Below, one piece after another: positions 7,728 to 13,567 of a DNA stretch of 13,567 nucleotides. Within the stretch, counting starts at the first letter, position 1, and every line of letters begins with the position of its first letter. Under the pieces are notes generated by a model, which saw only the letters and a program-made list of their open reading frames with translations, made no database searches and was not told the origin of the DNA. Origin of the DNA: Clostridium sp. SCN 57-10 (lineage in GTDB: Bacteria > Bacillota > Clostridia > Oscillospirales > Butyricicoccaceae); the NCBI GenBank assembly GCA_001725215.1, contig MEFT01000019.1, forward strand, positions 1 to 13,567. Direction: 5' to 3'. The position numbers and the translations under genes were made by a program.

Positions 7728-7754
7728 CGCGGGTGTCGGTGCACAACATCCGCG
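7728..7754 (+). other. 5' leader hairpin of flagellin mRNA
   Basis: CGCGGGTGT (7728-7736) pairs with ACATCCGCG (7746-7754) over 9 base pairs including one G-U, with a 9-base loop. If transcription begins near 7719 the hairpin lies almost at the 5' end of the message, where such structures often stabilise long-lived flagellin mRNA (inference). Confidence 0.55.
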
Positions 7755-7770
7755 GGGTGGAAATAAAAAA

Positions 7771-7794
7771 AGAGGGAAAAAGGACTTTCTCTCT
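7771..7794 (+). promoter_or_regulatory. Candidate CsrA-binding hairpin upstream of flagellin
   Basis: AGAGGGAAA (7771-7779) pairs with TTTCTCTCT (7786-7794) through 9 base pairs including one G-U. The six-base loop AAGGAC (7780-7785) presents an ANGGA motif, the preferred CsrA target when exposed in a hairpin loop. A second ANGGA motif on the Shine-Dalgarno lies 24 bases downstream, a distance one CsrA dimer could bridge. This resembles the two-site arrangement in the B. subtilis hag leader. Confidence 0.6.
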
Positions 7795-7801
7795 ATAAAA
7801 A

Positions 7802-7811
7802 ACATGGAGGT
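7802..7811 (+). promoter_or_regulatory. Flagellin Shine-Dalgarno overlapped by a CsrA-like motif
   Basis: GGAGG (7806-7810) lies 8 bases before ATG 7819 and is a strong ribosome binding site. The surrounding ACATGGAGGT agrees with the RNA CsrA core consensus ACARGGAUGU at 8 of 10 positions and contains ATGGA (ANGGA). Binding here would block ribosome access, as CsrA does on B. subtilis hag, with relief by FliW (established there, inferred here). Confidence 0.6.
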
Positions 7812-7818
7812 ATAACTC

Positions 7819-9045
7819 ATGGGAATGGTAGTAAGAACCAACACAATGTCGACAAACGCTTATAGAAACCTCAGCTCCAACCAGAGCGCTGTCGCCAAGA
7901 GCCTTGAAAAGCTCTCCTCGGGCTTCCGCATCAGCCGCGCTGGCGACGACGCCGCCGGCCTCGCCATCAGCGAAAAGATGAAGGCGCAGATCAAGGGCCT
8001 CGAGCAGGCTTCGGCCAACTCGCAGGACGGCATCAGCCTCATCCAGACGGCTGAAGGCGCCACCCAGGAAATTCACAACATGCTCAACCGTATGGTCGAG
8101 CTGGCCACCAAGTCGGCCAACGGCACCATCCAGAACGATGTTGACCGCGAAGCCATCCAGAAGGAAGTCAGCGACCTGAACTCGGAAATTACTCGTATTG
8201 CTCAGTCGACCAACTTCAACGGTATCAACCTGCTGAACGGCGACCTGTCCAGCACCCCGAACAAGGTCGACCTGACACTGGGTACCCAGAAGACCACTGC
8301 TTCTGTGGGCAAAGGTTACACCGGCACTATCCAGATTCAGTCGGGCGATATGACCGCTGCTGGCGAGCCCGGTGCCGGCACCATTAAGGTAGACGTTGCT
8401 GCAGACGGCACTGCTCTGACCATCACGCTTGATAACAGCGCAGCAAAGGATTACAGTGTCGCGGACATTGAAAAGGCTGTCGCCGGCGCCGTAGAAGCAA
8501 AGCTGACCAACGGTACCGTGGCCGCTGCCAATGTTACGAAGGTCGAAGCCCTGAAGAGCTTCAAGCTGAGCACCTCCGCAGACATCGCTGTTGGTGCGGC
8601 CGCTGCTCTCGACAGCACCGCGAAGGCCGTTACCCCGGGTGTGGGCACGGGTCTCAAGCTGCAGGTCGGCGATACCAACGCTAACTACAACCACGTCACC
8701 GTCTCGGTTGACGATCTGACCGCTTCGGGTATCGGCACCACCGCCGTTGATGTCTCCACGCAGGACGCGGCCGGCAACTCGATCCAGACCATCAAGGACG
8801 CGATCAACCAGGTCTCGACCAACCGCGCCAACCTCGGCTCGCTGCAGAACCGTCTTGAGTACACCATTAACAACCTCGACACCACCACCGAGAATATGAG
8901 CGCTGCTAACAGCCGTATTCGCGACACGGACATGGCGAAGGAAATGATGAACTACACCAAGATGAACATCCTGACCCAGGCTGCGCAGGCCATGCTCGCG
9001 CAGGCCAACCAGCAGCCGCAGTCGATCCTCCAGCTGCTCCAGTAA
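7819..9045 (+). CDS. hag: Flagellin
   Basis: The filament subunit, exported by the flagellar type III system and polymerised outside the cell. The protein has 408 residues. The conserved N-terminal D0/D1 region (about 1-150) includes SSGFRISRAGDDAAGLAISE and QDGISLIQTAEGA. The central part (about 150-300), rich in Ala, Thr, Gly and Val, is the variable surface domain. The C-terminal D1/D0 region (about 315-408) includes the NRLEYTINNL segment and ends in the usual LAQANQQPQSILQLLQ tail, which also carries FliS and FliW contact surfaces in other species. There is no signal peptide, as expected. Codon use is visibly more biased than in the neighbours (AAG for Lys, AAC for Asn, CTG/CTC for Leu), fitting very high expression. 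It has its own leader with a possible sigma-28 promoter and CsrA-like sites, and its own terminator. Identification is certain. Confidence 0.98.
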   Translation: MGMVVRTNTMSTNAYRNLSSNQSAVAKSLEKLSSGFRISRAGDDAAGLAISEKMKAQIKGLEQASANSQDGISLIQTAEGATQEIHNMLNRMVELATKSANGTIQNDVDREAIQKEVSDLNSEITRIAQSTNFNGINLLNGDLSSTPNKVDLTLGTQKTTASVGKGYTGTIQIQSGDMTAAGEPGAGTIKVDVAADGTALTITLDNSAAKDYSVADIEKAVAGAVEAKLTNGTVAAANVTKVEALKSFKLSTSADIAVGAAAALDSTAKAVTPGVGTGLKLQVGDTNANYNHVTVSVDDLTASGIGTTAVDVSTQDAAGNSIQTIKDAINQVSTNRANLGSLQNRLEYTINNLDTTTENMSAANSRIRDTDMAKEMMNYTKMNILTQAAQAMLAQANQQPQSILQLLQ

Positions 9046-9079
9046 GCCAAGGCGCGCAAGCGCTTATCAAAGCTACATT

Positions 9080-9107
9080 AGAGCCCGCCCGCCCGGGCGG
9101 GCTCTTT
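9080..9107 (+). terminator. Rho-independent terminator of flagellin
   Basis: AGAGCCCGCCC (9080-9090) and GGGCGGGCTCT (9095-9105) form a perfect 11-bp GC-rich stem with a GCCC loop, followed by a short T run, 35 bases after the flagellin stop. Confidence 0.9.
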
Positions 9108-9347
9108 GACACAAAGGGCGCGGCGAACGCGCAGTCTTCCCTTCTCCGGCGAGCGGCGCGGCGCATCTCTTCTTCGCTTATTATCTACGAAATATAGCGG
9201 CCGTGCGCTTCGTGCCGCGTGCCGCTGAATATATATAGTTCAGCAGACCCGGGCAGCTCTTTCTGAAGCTGCAACAGCCTGCTTCGGCGGGGGGCTCTTT
9301 ATTATAATGAAGACGCTTTCATACTAACATAAGGCATGGGGTGCAGA
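9108..9347 (+). other. Non-coding gap between flagellin terminator and PilZ gene
   Basis: No convincing gene is seen in these 240 bases. The gap holds an inverted repeat GCAGCT (9253-9258) / AGCTGC (9267-9272) with an 8-base loop. A second, imperfect hairpin around a UUCG tetraloop (9276-9296) is followed by CTTT and may be a weak terminator. A TATAAT box (9303-9308) follows. Confidence 0.5.
9303..9308 (+). promoter_or_regulatory. Possible -10 box for the PilZ gene
   Basis: A perfect TATAAT lies 39 bases before the chosen start. No recognisable -35 sequence is present at 16-18 bases, where the UUCG hairpin sits, so the assignment is weak. Confidence 0.35.
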
Positions 9348-10019
9348 ATGGATAGTCTTTTGCTCAAATATGTAGGCGCTGTATGCGAAGTAAAAACGAT
9401 GGAAAACGACCTGCTGTTGCACGGCCGTATTCGCACCGTGTTTGACGGCGAAGACGGCGAGTCGGCGCTTGAGCTCGTTTCGATGAACGGCTCCGAGATG
9501 CCGGTTGTGCAGTACGGCATGCTTGTCAAGCTGCATGCCTTCAGCAATGAGCATGGGCTGCTGCCCCTTGGCGGGCGGGTTTATATCGCAGGCAGCAGCT
9601 TTTGGCGTATTACGGGCATCACACAATACGGCAGCGCAGAGCGCCGCCAGTATTTCCGTGTGCGTGTGCGCGGCGAAGGACTCGTCTCGCTGCGCGCCGA
9701 TCCTTCCGCGCCGGAGAAGGAAGCACCGCCCGTCTATCCTATGCGGGTATTAAGCGCCAGCCTTTCGGGTGTTTTGATCGAGGCCAACGCTTTTTTCCGC
9801 ATAAAAGACATGCTTCAGCTCACCGACATGCGGCTCGACGAAGATTTTGCGCCCCTTTCGGCCTGCTGCTCGGTACAGCGCATCGACTTAAATCGTCCTC
9901 GCGGCGTCTTATACGGCTGCCGCTTTGAGGATTTGGATGATAAAGCAACCGACCGTCTTTATTCCACCATTTTCGAACTGCAGCGCCGTGAAATTCGCCG
10001 CAGAAAACGGCGTCTGTAA
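9348..10019 (+). CDS. PilZ-domain protein with YcgR-like N-terminus (possible c-di-GMP effector)
   Basis: A 223-residue cytoplasmic protein. ATG 9348 was chosen because GGGG (9338-9341) lies 6 bases upstream; the in-frame ATG 9336 has a purine run only one base away. Residues 1-95 are beta-rich and resemble the YcgR N-terminal (PilZN) domain. Residues about 98-212 are the PilZ domain: the cyclic-di-GMP motif RxxxR is present as RQYFR (100-104) after another Arg. The second motif, normally D/N-x-S-x-x-G, is SASLSG (136-141), with Ser in place of Asp/Asn. The C-terminus is strongly basic (RREIRRRKRR). YcgR and YpfA/MotI proteins brake the flagellar motor when cyclic-di-GMP is high; the position directly after flagellin fits such a role, but the altered motif leaves ligand binding open. 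Confidence 0.85.
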   Translation: MDSLLLKYVGAVCEVKTMENDLLLHGRIRTVFDGEDGESALELVSMNGSEMPVVQYGMLVKLHAFSNEHGLLPLGGRVYIAGSSFWRITGITQYGSAERRQYFRVRVRGEGLVSLRADPSAPEKEAPPVYPMRVLSASLSGVLIEANAFFRIKDMLQLTDMRLDEDFAPLSACCSVQRIDLNRPRGVLYGCRFEDLDDKATDRLYSTIFELQRREIRRRKRRL

Positions 10020-10100
10020 CATTTAGACCTAGCGGACCTTACCCCTTTTTTACTACAGTTTTGCTCAGCCGATCCTCGTTTTGTGATCTTATTTTGTATA

Positions 10101-10128
10101 AAAGGTGTGCGCCTTGGCGCACACCTTT
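10101..10128. terminator. Bidirectional terminator between the PilZ and chemoreceptor genes
   Basis: AAAGGTGTGCGCC (10101-10113) and GGCGCACACCTTT (10116-10128) are perfectly complementary over 13 bases; the tip must open to a CTTG loop. The hairpin is flanked by T-rich sequence on the right and A/T-rich sequence on the left. It lies 81 bases after the PilZ stop and 25 bases beyond the chemoreceptor stop, so it can end both convergent transcripts. Confidence 0.9.
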
Positions 10129-10153
10129 ATTTTCTTCTATCAACTTGCTTCGA

Positions 10154-11980
10154 TTAATACTTTCCCAGAGCCATACGGTCAGACTGCAAAAGTTCGGCGT
10201 TCTCTTTTTTATGAGCAGGCGCGGAAACCTGGCTCGTGCGGTGCGCCGTGTTCTCACCGTTCAACCGGAACTTTCCAACTTCCCCGCGCAACGCGGCAGC
10301 CTGGGCAGACATCTCCTCGCTCGTCGCGGAGTTTTCCTCTGCGGTGGCGGCATTGGTCTGCACAACAGCGGAAATCTGGGCGAGCCCATCTTTGATTTGC
10401 TCAATTGCAACCGTCTGCCCGGCGATAGATTGCTCGATTTTCCCAAAGCTCCCCATCACCTCAGCTGCGCTCGAGTCTACATCCCGGAGTATCTGCGTTG
10501 TTTGGTCGGTAATTTCCGCGCCCTTGGCCACCGCGACGACGGATGTCTGAATCAGCAAGCCCGTCTGTTTGGCGGCCTCCGCCGATTTTGCGGCAAGATT
10601 GCGGACCTCATCCGCGACAACGGCGAAGCCCTTTCCGGCGTTGCCGGCACGCGCCGCCTCAATTGCGGCGTTGAGCGCAAGAATGTTGGTCTGGAAGGCA
10701 ATATCCTCTATCACCTTTGTAATATTGGCAATCTGGCTGGACGCCGAGCTAATCTCCGCCATTGCTTGTGAGAGCTGTTCCATGTGCGCGTTTCCGGCGC
10801 TTACGCCCGCGCCGGCTTGCTGCACGGAGTTGGCCACCGCCTTAACCGCAACCGAATTTTCCGTTGCCTGCCCCGAAATCATTTCCACAGAAGCGGCAAG
10901 CTGCTGAACGGAAGCTGCCTGCTCGGTCGAGCCTGCTGCCAGTTCCTGCGCGCCGCTGGACACTTGATCAGAGCCGGTGGCAACCTGTTCGGCAGCCGTG
11001 TTGATGTTCCGCAGCGCATCGGTGAGATTGTCTCTCATTCTGCGTATGGAATCTAACAGGGGATAATAGCCGCCGACATAGCTCTCCTGCGCCTGACTGT
11101 CCAGCGCGAAGTTACCCTCTGCAAACGCCTCCAGACTGCGGGTAAGGTCAGCGATGAGCGTTTTTAAGGTATCCGCCATGAGGCCGAAACGCATGGCCAG
11201 TTGGCCCGTTTCATCTTTAGATTTGATATCAATGCTAATATTGAAATCCCCGTCCGCCAGCTTGTTGGCAGCCTCCACGATCTGAGCGATGGGCTTTGAG
11301 ATGCCACGCGCAATCCACAGTCCGATCAGCACGGCCACAGCTACGCCGGTGACAACGCAGATGAATACTGTAACCTTGGTGAATGACGCCAGTTTTCCGT
11401 TGGCAAGAATCTGTTGGTCCGCATACTCGGTGTTGTACTTCACCAGCTCGGCAATGGCACCTTCGACCGACTGTGCCAGAACATTCAGTTCTCCCCCATC
11501 GCCCAACACACGGTAGGCCTCCATATAACGATCCGGGTCGGTTACGGCAGGGCTGCTGGAAAAAGCCGTAGCGCTCACATCAAATGTGTTTATGGCGGAC
11601 TCAATCGCATCGATTCGTTTTTGCTCCTCGACCACATCTTCGGCGCTGTATCTTCCTAACATGGTCTTGTAGTCTGCCACTGCCTTTTCTACATCCCCCT
11701 TGTGACGTTTCAAAGCATCGAAGCACGCATCCTTATGCTCCTGGGTATCGACCACTACCATTTCGAGAAGGTCTTGCCGCATTTCCTGAAAAGAGCCGCT
11801 AACCCTCTCCATGCATGCCAACGCTATAACAGAGTCTGTATACGCAACGGCGTATGACTCTCCGATGCGATTCAGCCCCACTATCCCTACAATGCCGATT
11901 GCACCCGCAATCGCTGCCACCAGCAAGAAACCGGTGGTAATCTTGATGCCTATTTTTAAGTTTCTATACCAAGCCTTCAT
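10154..11980 (-). CDS. Methyl-accepting chemotaxis protein (transmembrane chemoreceptor)
   Basis: A 608-residue receptor that senses an external cue and controls CheA through CheW. ATG 11980 has AGGGGGAG upstream at 7 bases. TM1 spans about 13-36 and TM2 about 202-224; the extracellular part (about 37-200) is helical and looks like a four-helix-bundle ligand domain (4HB_MCP). HAMP follows at about 225-275, then a second HAMP-like unit (about 278-325, with FAEGNFALD and a YVGGYYPLL stretch). The signalling hairpin runs from about 330 to 560, with its tip at IEDIAFQTNILALNAAIEAA (424-443) and GNAGKGFAVVADEVRNLA (446-463). The C-terminus is a flexible polar tail without the NWETF-type CheR/CheB tether of enteric receptors. 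The ligand cannot be predicted. The gene is convergent with the PilZ gene and shares its terminator hairpin. Confidence 0.97.
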   Translation of the reverse strand: MKAWYRNLKIGIKITTGFLLVAAIAGAIGIVGIVGLNRIGESYAVAYTDSVIALACMERVSGSFQEMRQDLLEMVVVDTQEHKDACFDALKRHKGDVEKAVADYKTMLGRYSAEDVVEEQKRIDAIESAINTFDVSATAFSSSPAVTDPDRYMEAYRVLGDGGELNVLAQSVEGAIAELVKYNTEYADQQILANGKLASFTKVTVFICVVTGVAVAVLIGLWIARGISKPIAQIVEAANKLADGDFNISIDIKSKDETGQLAMRFGLMADTLKTLIADLTRSLEAFAEGNFALDSQAQESYVGGYYPLLDSIRRMRDNLTDALRNINTAAEQVATGSDQVSSGAQELAAGSTEQAASVQQLAASVEMISGQATENSVAVKAVANSVQQAGAGVSAGNAHMEQLSQAMAEISSASSQIANITKVIEDIAFQTNILALNAAIEAARAGNAGKGFAVVADEVRNLAAKSAEAAKQTGLLIQTSVVAVAKGAEITDQTTQILRDVDSSAAEVMGSFGKIEQSIAGQTVAIEQIKDGLAQISAVVQTNAATAEENSATSEEMSAQAAALRGEVGKFRLNGENTAHRTSQVSAPAHKKENAELLQSDRMALGKY

Positions 11981-12084
11981 AAAGCTTCTCCCCCTAAATT
12001 AAAACATACCGCTATTTAAAAGAGGTACTGCGTATCTGTTAATGCACATACCCCTGACCGAAAACTTGACTTGCCCCTACGTAG

Positions 12085-12153
12085 GCGTTTCCTTTCGGAT
12101 CGCAGCTGTTTTTGTAAAACTCATATTATTTGGTTTTTGCGTTTTCCTTTCCG
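12085..12153 (-). repeat. Diverged direct repeat in the chemoreceptor upstream region
   Basis: GCGTTTCCTTTCGG (12085-12098) and GCGTTTTCCTTTCCG (12139-12153) are near-copies differing by one inserted T and the terminal bases, 54 bases apart from start to start. They read GGAAAGGAAAACGC-like on the gene's strand. They could be protein binding sites or chance similarity. Confidence 0.4.
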
Positions 12154-12170
12154 CTGCTTAAATCGTAGAA

Positions 12171-12470
12171 TTATGGAGCTTGGGAGCAGGGTCTACTTTT
12201 TCCCCGGCTCTTAGCTAACACAGGCAGAAAGCCATTTCGTGTATACCCCAAGCTTCTTCTGCTTCCATTCACACTTTGTAAATCACCGTAGCCCCTTGAG
12301 GATCGACCTGCAAAAAGACTCATTGCATTTTCACAATAAATGCGTCCCGCCAACTGTTCTGAGCGCAAACCCCAGGCGCTGTCCGCACAAAAAAAGCACC
12401 CTTCATCTACTGTGTCCCGCGCAAAACCATACTTATCATCCGCCGCGCGCATATGGTTCTGATTTGACAT
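12171..12470 (-). CDS. Possible small hypothetical protein
   Basis: An open frame of 99 residues whose ATG (12470) is preceded by AGGGGGG at 7 bases, one of the strongest Shine-Dalgarno sites in the window. The product has no signal peptide or membrane segment. The first half is acidic and contains a CFFC pair (Cys25 and Cys28), which could bind metal. The second half is Ser/Arg/Gly-rich with AGA codons that the neighbours seldom use. No family is recognised. The sequence may be a real small gene, a decayed or frameshifted remnant, or a chance frame in the chemoreceptor leader. It lies in the same direction as the chemoreceptor, 190 bases upstream of it, and could be co-transcribed. Confidence 0.35.
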   Translation of the reverse strand: MSNQNHMRAADDKYGFARDTVDEGCFFCADSAWGLRSEQLAGRIYCENAMSLFAGRSSRGYGDLQSVNGSRRSLGYTRNGFLPVLAKSRGKSRPCSQAP

Positions 12471-12582
12471 ATGTCCACCCCCCTTTGATTAACTCATGCT
12501 ACGATTCGACATATTTCGCAACCGGCTTCCCGTATTTTTTTATGTGTAAAAGCTGGATTTGAAACATTGCACCCAGCAAAGC

Positions 12583-12611
12583 AAAAAGGCCCGCCATTGG
12601 CGAGCCTTTTT
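12583..12611 (-). terminator. Rho-independent terminator of the SLH protein gene
   Basis: AAAAAGGC (12583-12590) pairs with GCCTTTTT (12604-12611); inside, CGCC (12592-12595) pairs with GGCG (12599-12602) across one mismatch, leaving a 3-base loop. Read on the minus strand the stem ends in a T run, 26 bases after the gene's stop. Confidence 0.88.
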
Positions 12612-12636
12612 CCTTGATGATTTATGGTCAAGTATC

Positions 12637-13567
12637 CTACGATCCGTGTGTGGAAAGATAGACAACGGCAAGCATCTTTGCCGCTTCGGCCCGGGCCGCA
12701 TCTTTGCGCGGGCGGAACGTGCCGTCGTCGTACCCGCTGATGATGTTTGCGCGCTGCATCAGGCTTACGGCCTGCTTGGCATACTCAGCAATATCCGCGC
12801 TGTCTTTAAACTCCTGCGGCTCGTTCTGGGTCGCCAGACTGTCATTCGTGTATTGAACATAGCGGACGATCATGGCCGCGATCTCCTGACGCGTGATTCT
12901 CCGGTCGGGTGAAAAGGCCGTTTCGCCTGTGCCTACCGTAATACCGGCTCGCGCGGCCCAATCCACCGCCGCAGCGTAATACTGCTGCGAGTTGACGTCG
13001 GTAAATGCCCCACTGTACGTGCTCGTGAGGTCAGCACCGCACATACGTGCCAGGATTGTGACGAACTCTCCGCGCGTGACGGGATCCTCCGGGCAGAACC
13101 GATCCTGCGTCTTGCCGTTTATAAAGTTGAGCGATGCCATATATTCAACATAAGTATACGCCCAGTGCGTTTCCGTGACGTCGACAAAGCGCGGCCTTGT
13201 CACGACCGGCGTTTGTGTTCCGCCGCCGTCTTCGGGCACCGTCGGGCTCTTTTCAAACGTCGCGCTCACGCTGACGTTGCTTTCCGGCATCAGAAATGCA
13301 GCGCCGATGGCTGCGTTTTTATTCATAACAGAGACTGCCGCTCCGCCTGCGCCGGTAACCGTCCATTCACGGAAGGTATACCCGGTCTGCGGCGTCGCGA
13401 TCAGGGATATGGAGGTTCCCGCCATGGCGGAGCCGAACGGAACCGTGTTTATGCCGCCGCCCGACGAAGGCAAAAGAGCTATTTGATAACTCTTGGGCTT
13501 GGTGGGGTCCTCCCCGAACGTAACCTTGATATCGCCAGCCGAGCATTGGTATGATTGTGAACCGTTT
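12637..13567 (-). CDS. S-layer-homology (SLH) surface protein, C-terminal part (N-terminus beyond right edge)
   Basis: The minus frame is open from the right edge to TAG at 12637-12639, giving the last 309 complete codons. The fragment begins in a Ser/Gly-rich region and then shows a divergent InlB B-repeat-like unit (ISLIATPQTGYTFREWTV through SNVSVSATFE), a Pro/Gly/Thr linker and three SLH domains. These begin near FVDVTETHWAYTYVEYMA, FTDVNSQQYYAAAVDWA and FKDSADIAEYAKQAVSLM. Typical SLH features such as ITRQEIAAMIVRY and GYDDGTFRPRKDAARAEAA are clear. SLH triplets hold exported proteins to pyruvylated secondary cell-wall polymer, so this is a cell-surface protein; its N-terminal functional part is unseen. 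A candidate TTG inside the frame at 13473 is not the start, because homologous-looking sequence continues upstream of it. Confidence 0.95.
   Translation of the reverse strand, partial: NGSQSYQCSAGDIKVTFGEDPTKPKSYQIALLPSSGGGINTVPFGSAMAGTSISLIATPQTGYTFREWTVTGAGGAAVSVMNKNAAIGAAFLMPESNVSVSATFEKSPTVPEDGGGTQTPVVTRPRFVDVTETHWAYTYVEYMASLNFINGKTQDRFCPEDPVTRGEFVTILARMCGADLTSTYSGAFTDVNSQQYYAAAVDWAARAGITVGTGETAFSPDRRITRQEIAAMIVRYVQYTNDSLATQNEPQEFKDSADIAEYAKQAVSLMQRANIISGYDDGTFRPRKDAARAEAAKMLAVVYLSTHGS

Larger units (their letters stand above)
11981..12636. other. 656-base gap between chemoreceptor and SLH genes
   Basis: The gap is more AT-rich than the flanking genes. Nearest the chemoreceptor (11981-12170) it holds that gene's Shine-Dalgarno and a diverged direct repeat but no clear sigma-A or sigma-28 promoter. 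The middle (12171-12470) contains a possible small minus-strand gene. The right part (12471-12582) carries that gene's strong Shine-Dalgarno, AGGGGGG at 12478-12484. The SLH terminator follows. No tRNA, CRISPR or riboswitch consensus was recognised. Confidence 0.5.

Noticed and set aside
7660..8694. A 344-codon open frame on the minus strand across the flagellin gene
   Set aside because: It is antisense to an unmistakable flagellin, and its composition follows the flagellin's codon bias. No family features are seen in the translation.
10061..10771. A 236-codon plus-strand frame across the chemoreceptor's signalling domain
   Set aside because: It is antisense to the conserved receptor hairpin tip and runs through the terminator hairpin.
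11981..12480. Cyclic-di-GMP riboswitch upstream of the chemoreceptor
   Set aside because: A few short matches such as GGGACGC occur on the minus strand, but the conserved order of the GEMM core (CAAACC, GNRA loop, GGGACGCAAAGCC) is not present.
12239..12562. A 107-codon plus-strand frame in the gap
   Set aside because: It has no Shine-Dalgarno, its His/Pro/Phe/Ser-rich composition is unlike a protein, and it lies opposite the better supported small minus-strand frame.

Overview
The window reads as part of a motility and surface locus of a GC-rich, motile, S-layer-bearing member of the Firmicutes, most likely a clostridial lineage. The signs are strong Gram-positive ribosome binding sites, GTG and TTG starts, a B. 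subtilis-like pairing of a FliK-like (YlqG-type) gene with a stand-alone FlhB C-terminal domain (YlqH/FhlB), a flagellin leader that looks controlled by CsrA, and an S-layer-homology (SLH) protein. This placement is inference; genus cannot be fixed from the sequence alone.

Layout. Positions 1-1589 (minus) hold the N-terminal 529 residues of CheA, cut by the left edge inside the ATPase domain. After a 204-base divergent gap comes a tightly packed plus-strand run of five genes (1794-7633): a FliK-like protein, an FhlB-type export-switch domain, a membrane-anchored VanY/DacB-type D,D-carboxypeptidase, a 697-residue FtsA-like actin-fold ATPase with a long C-terminal tail of beta-grasp-like units, and an EAL-HDOD protein with a degenerate EAL domain. 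The first four genes overlap and the fifth starts 11 bases after the fourth stops, so the group looks like one translationally coupled operon. Next is a flagellin gene (7819-9045) with its own leader: a sigma-28-like promoter, a 5' hairpin, and two ANGGA motifs of the kind bound by CsrA, one in a hairpin loop and one on the Shine-Dalgarno. It ends in a strong terminator. A PilZ-domain protein (9348-10019) follows. A long hairpin then separates it from a convergent methyl-accepting chemotaxis protein (10154-11980, minus). A 656-base, more AT-rich gap contains a possible small gene. At the right edge lies the C-terminal part of an SLH surface protein (12637-13567, minus), truncated at its N-terminus.

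How the genes may work together: CheA and the chemoreceptor are signalling parts, flagellin is the filament, and the FliK-like/FhlB pair resembles the substrate-specificity switch of flagellar type III export. The PilZ and EAL-HDOD proteins suggest cyclic-di-GMP-linked control of motility. The least explained part is the coupled operon that joins the export-switch pair to a peptidoglycan carboxypeptidase and an FtsA-like ATPase; it is the best candidate here for an undescribed system.
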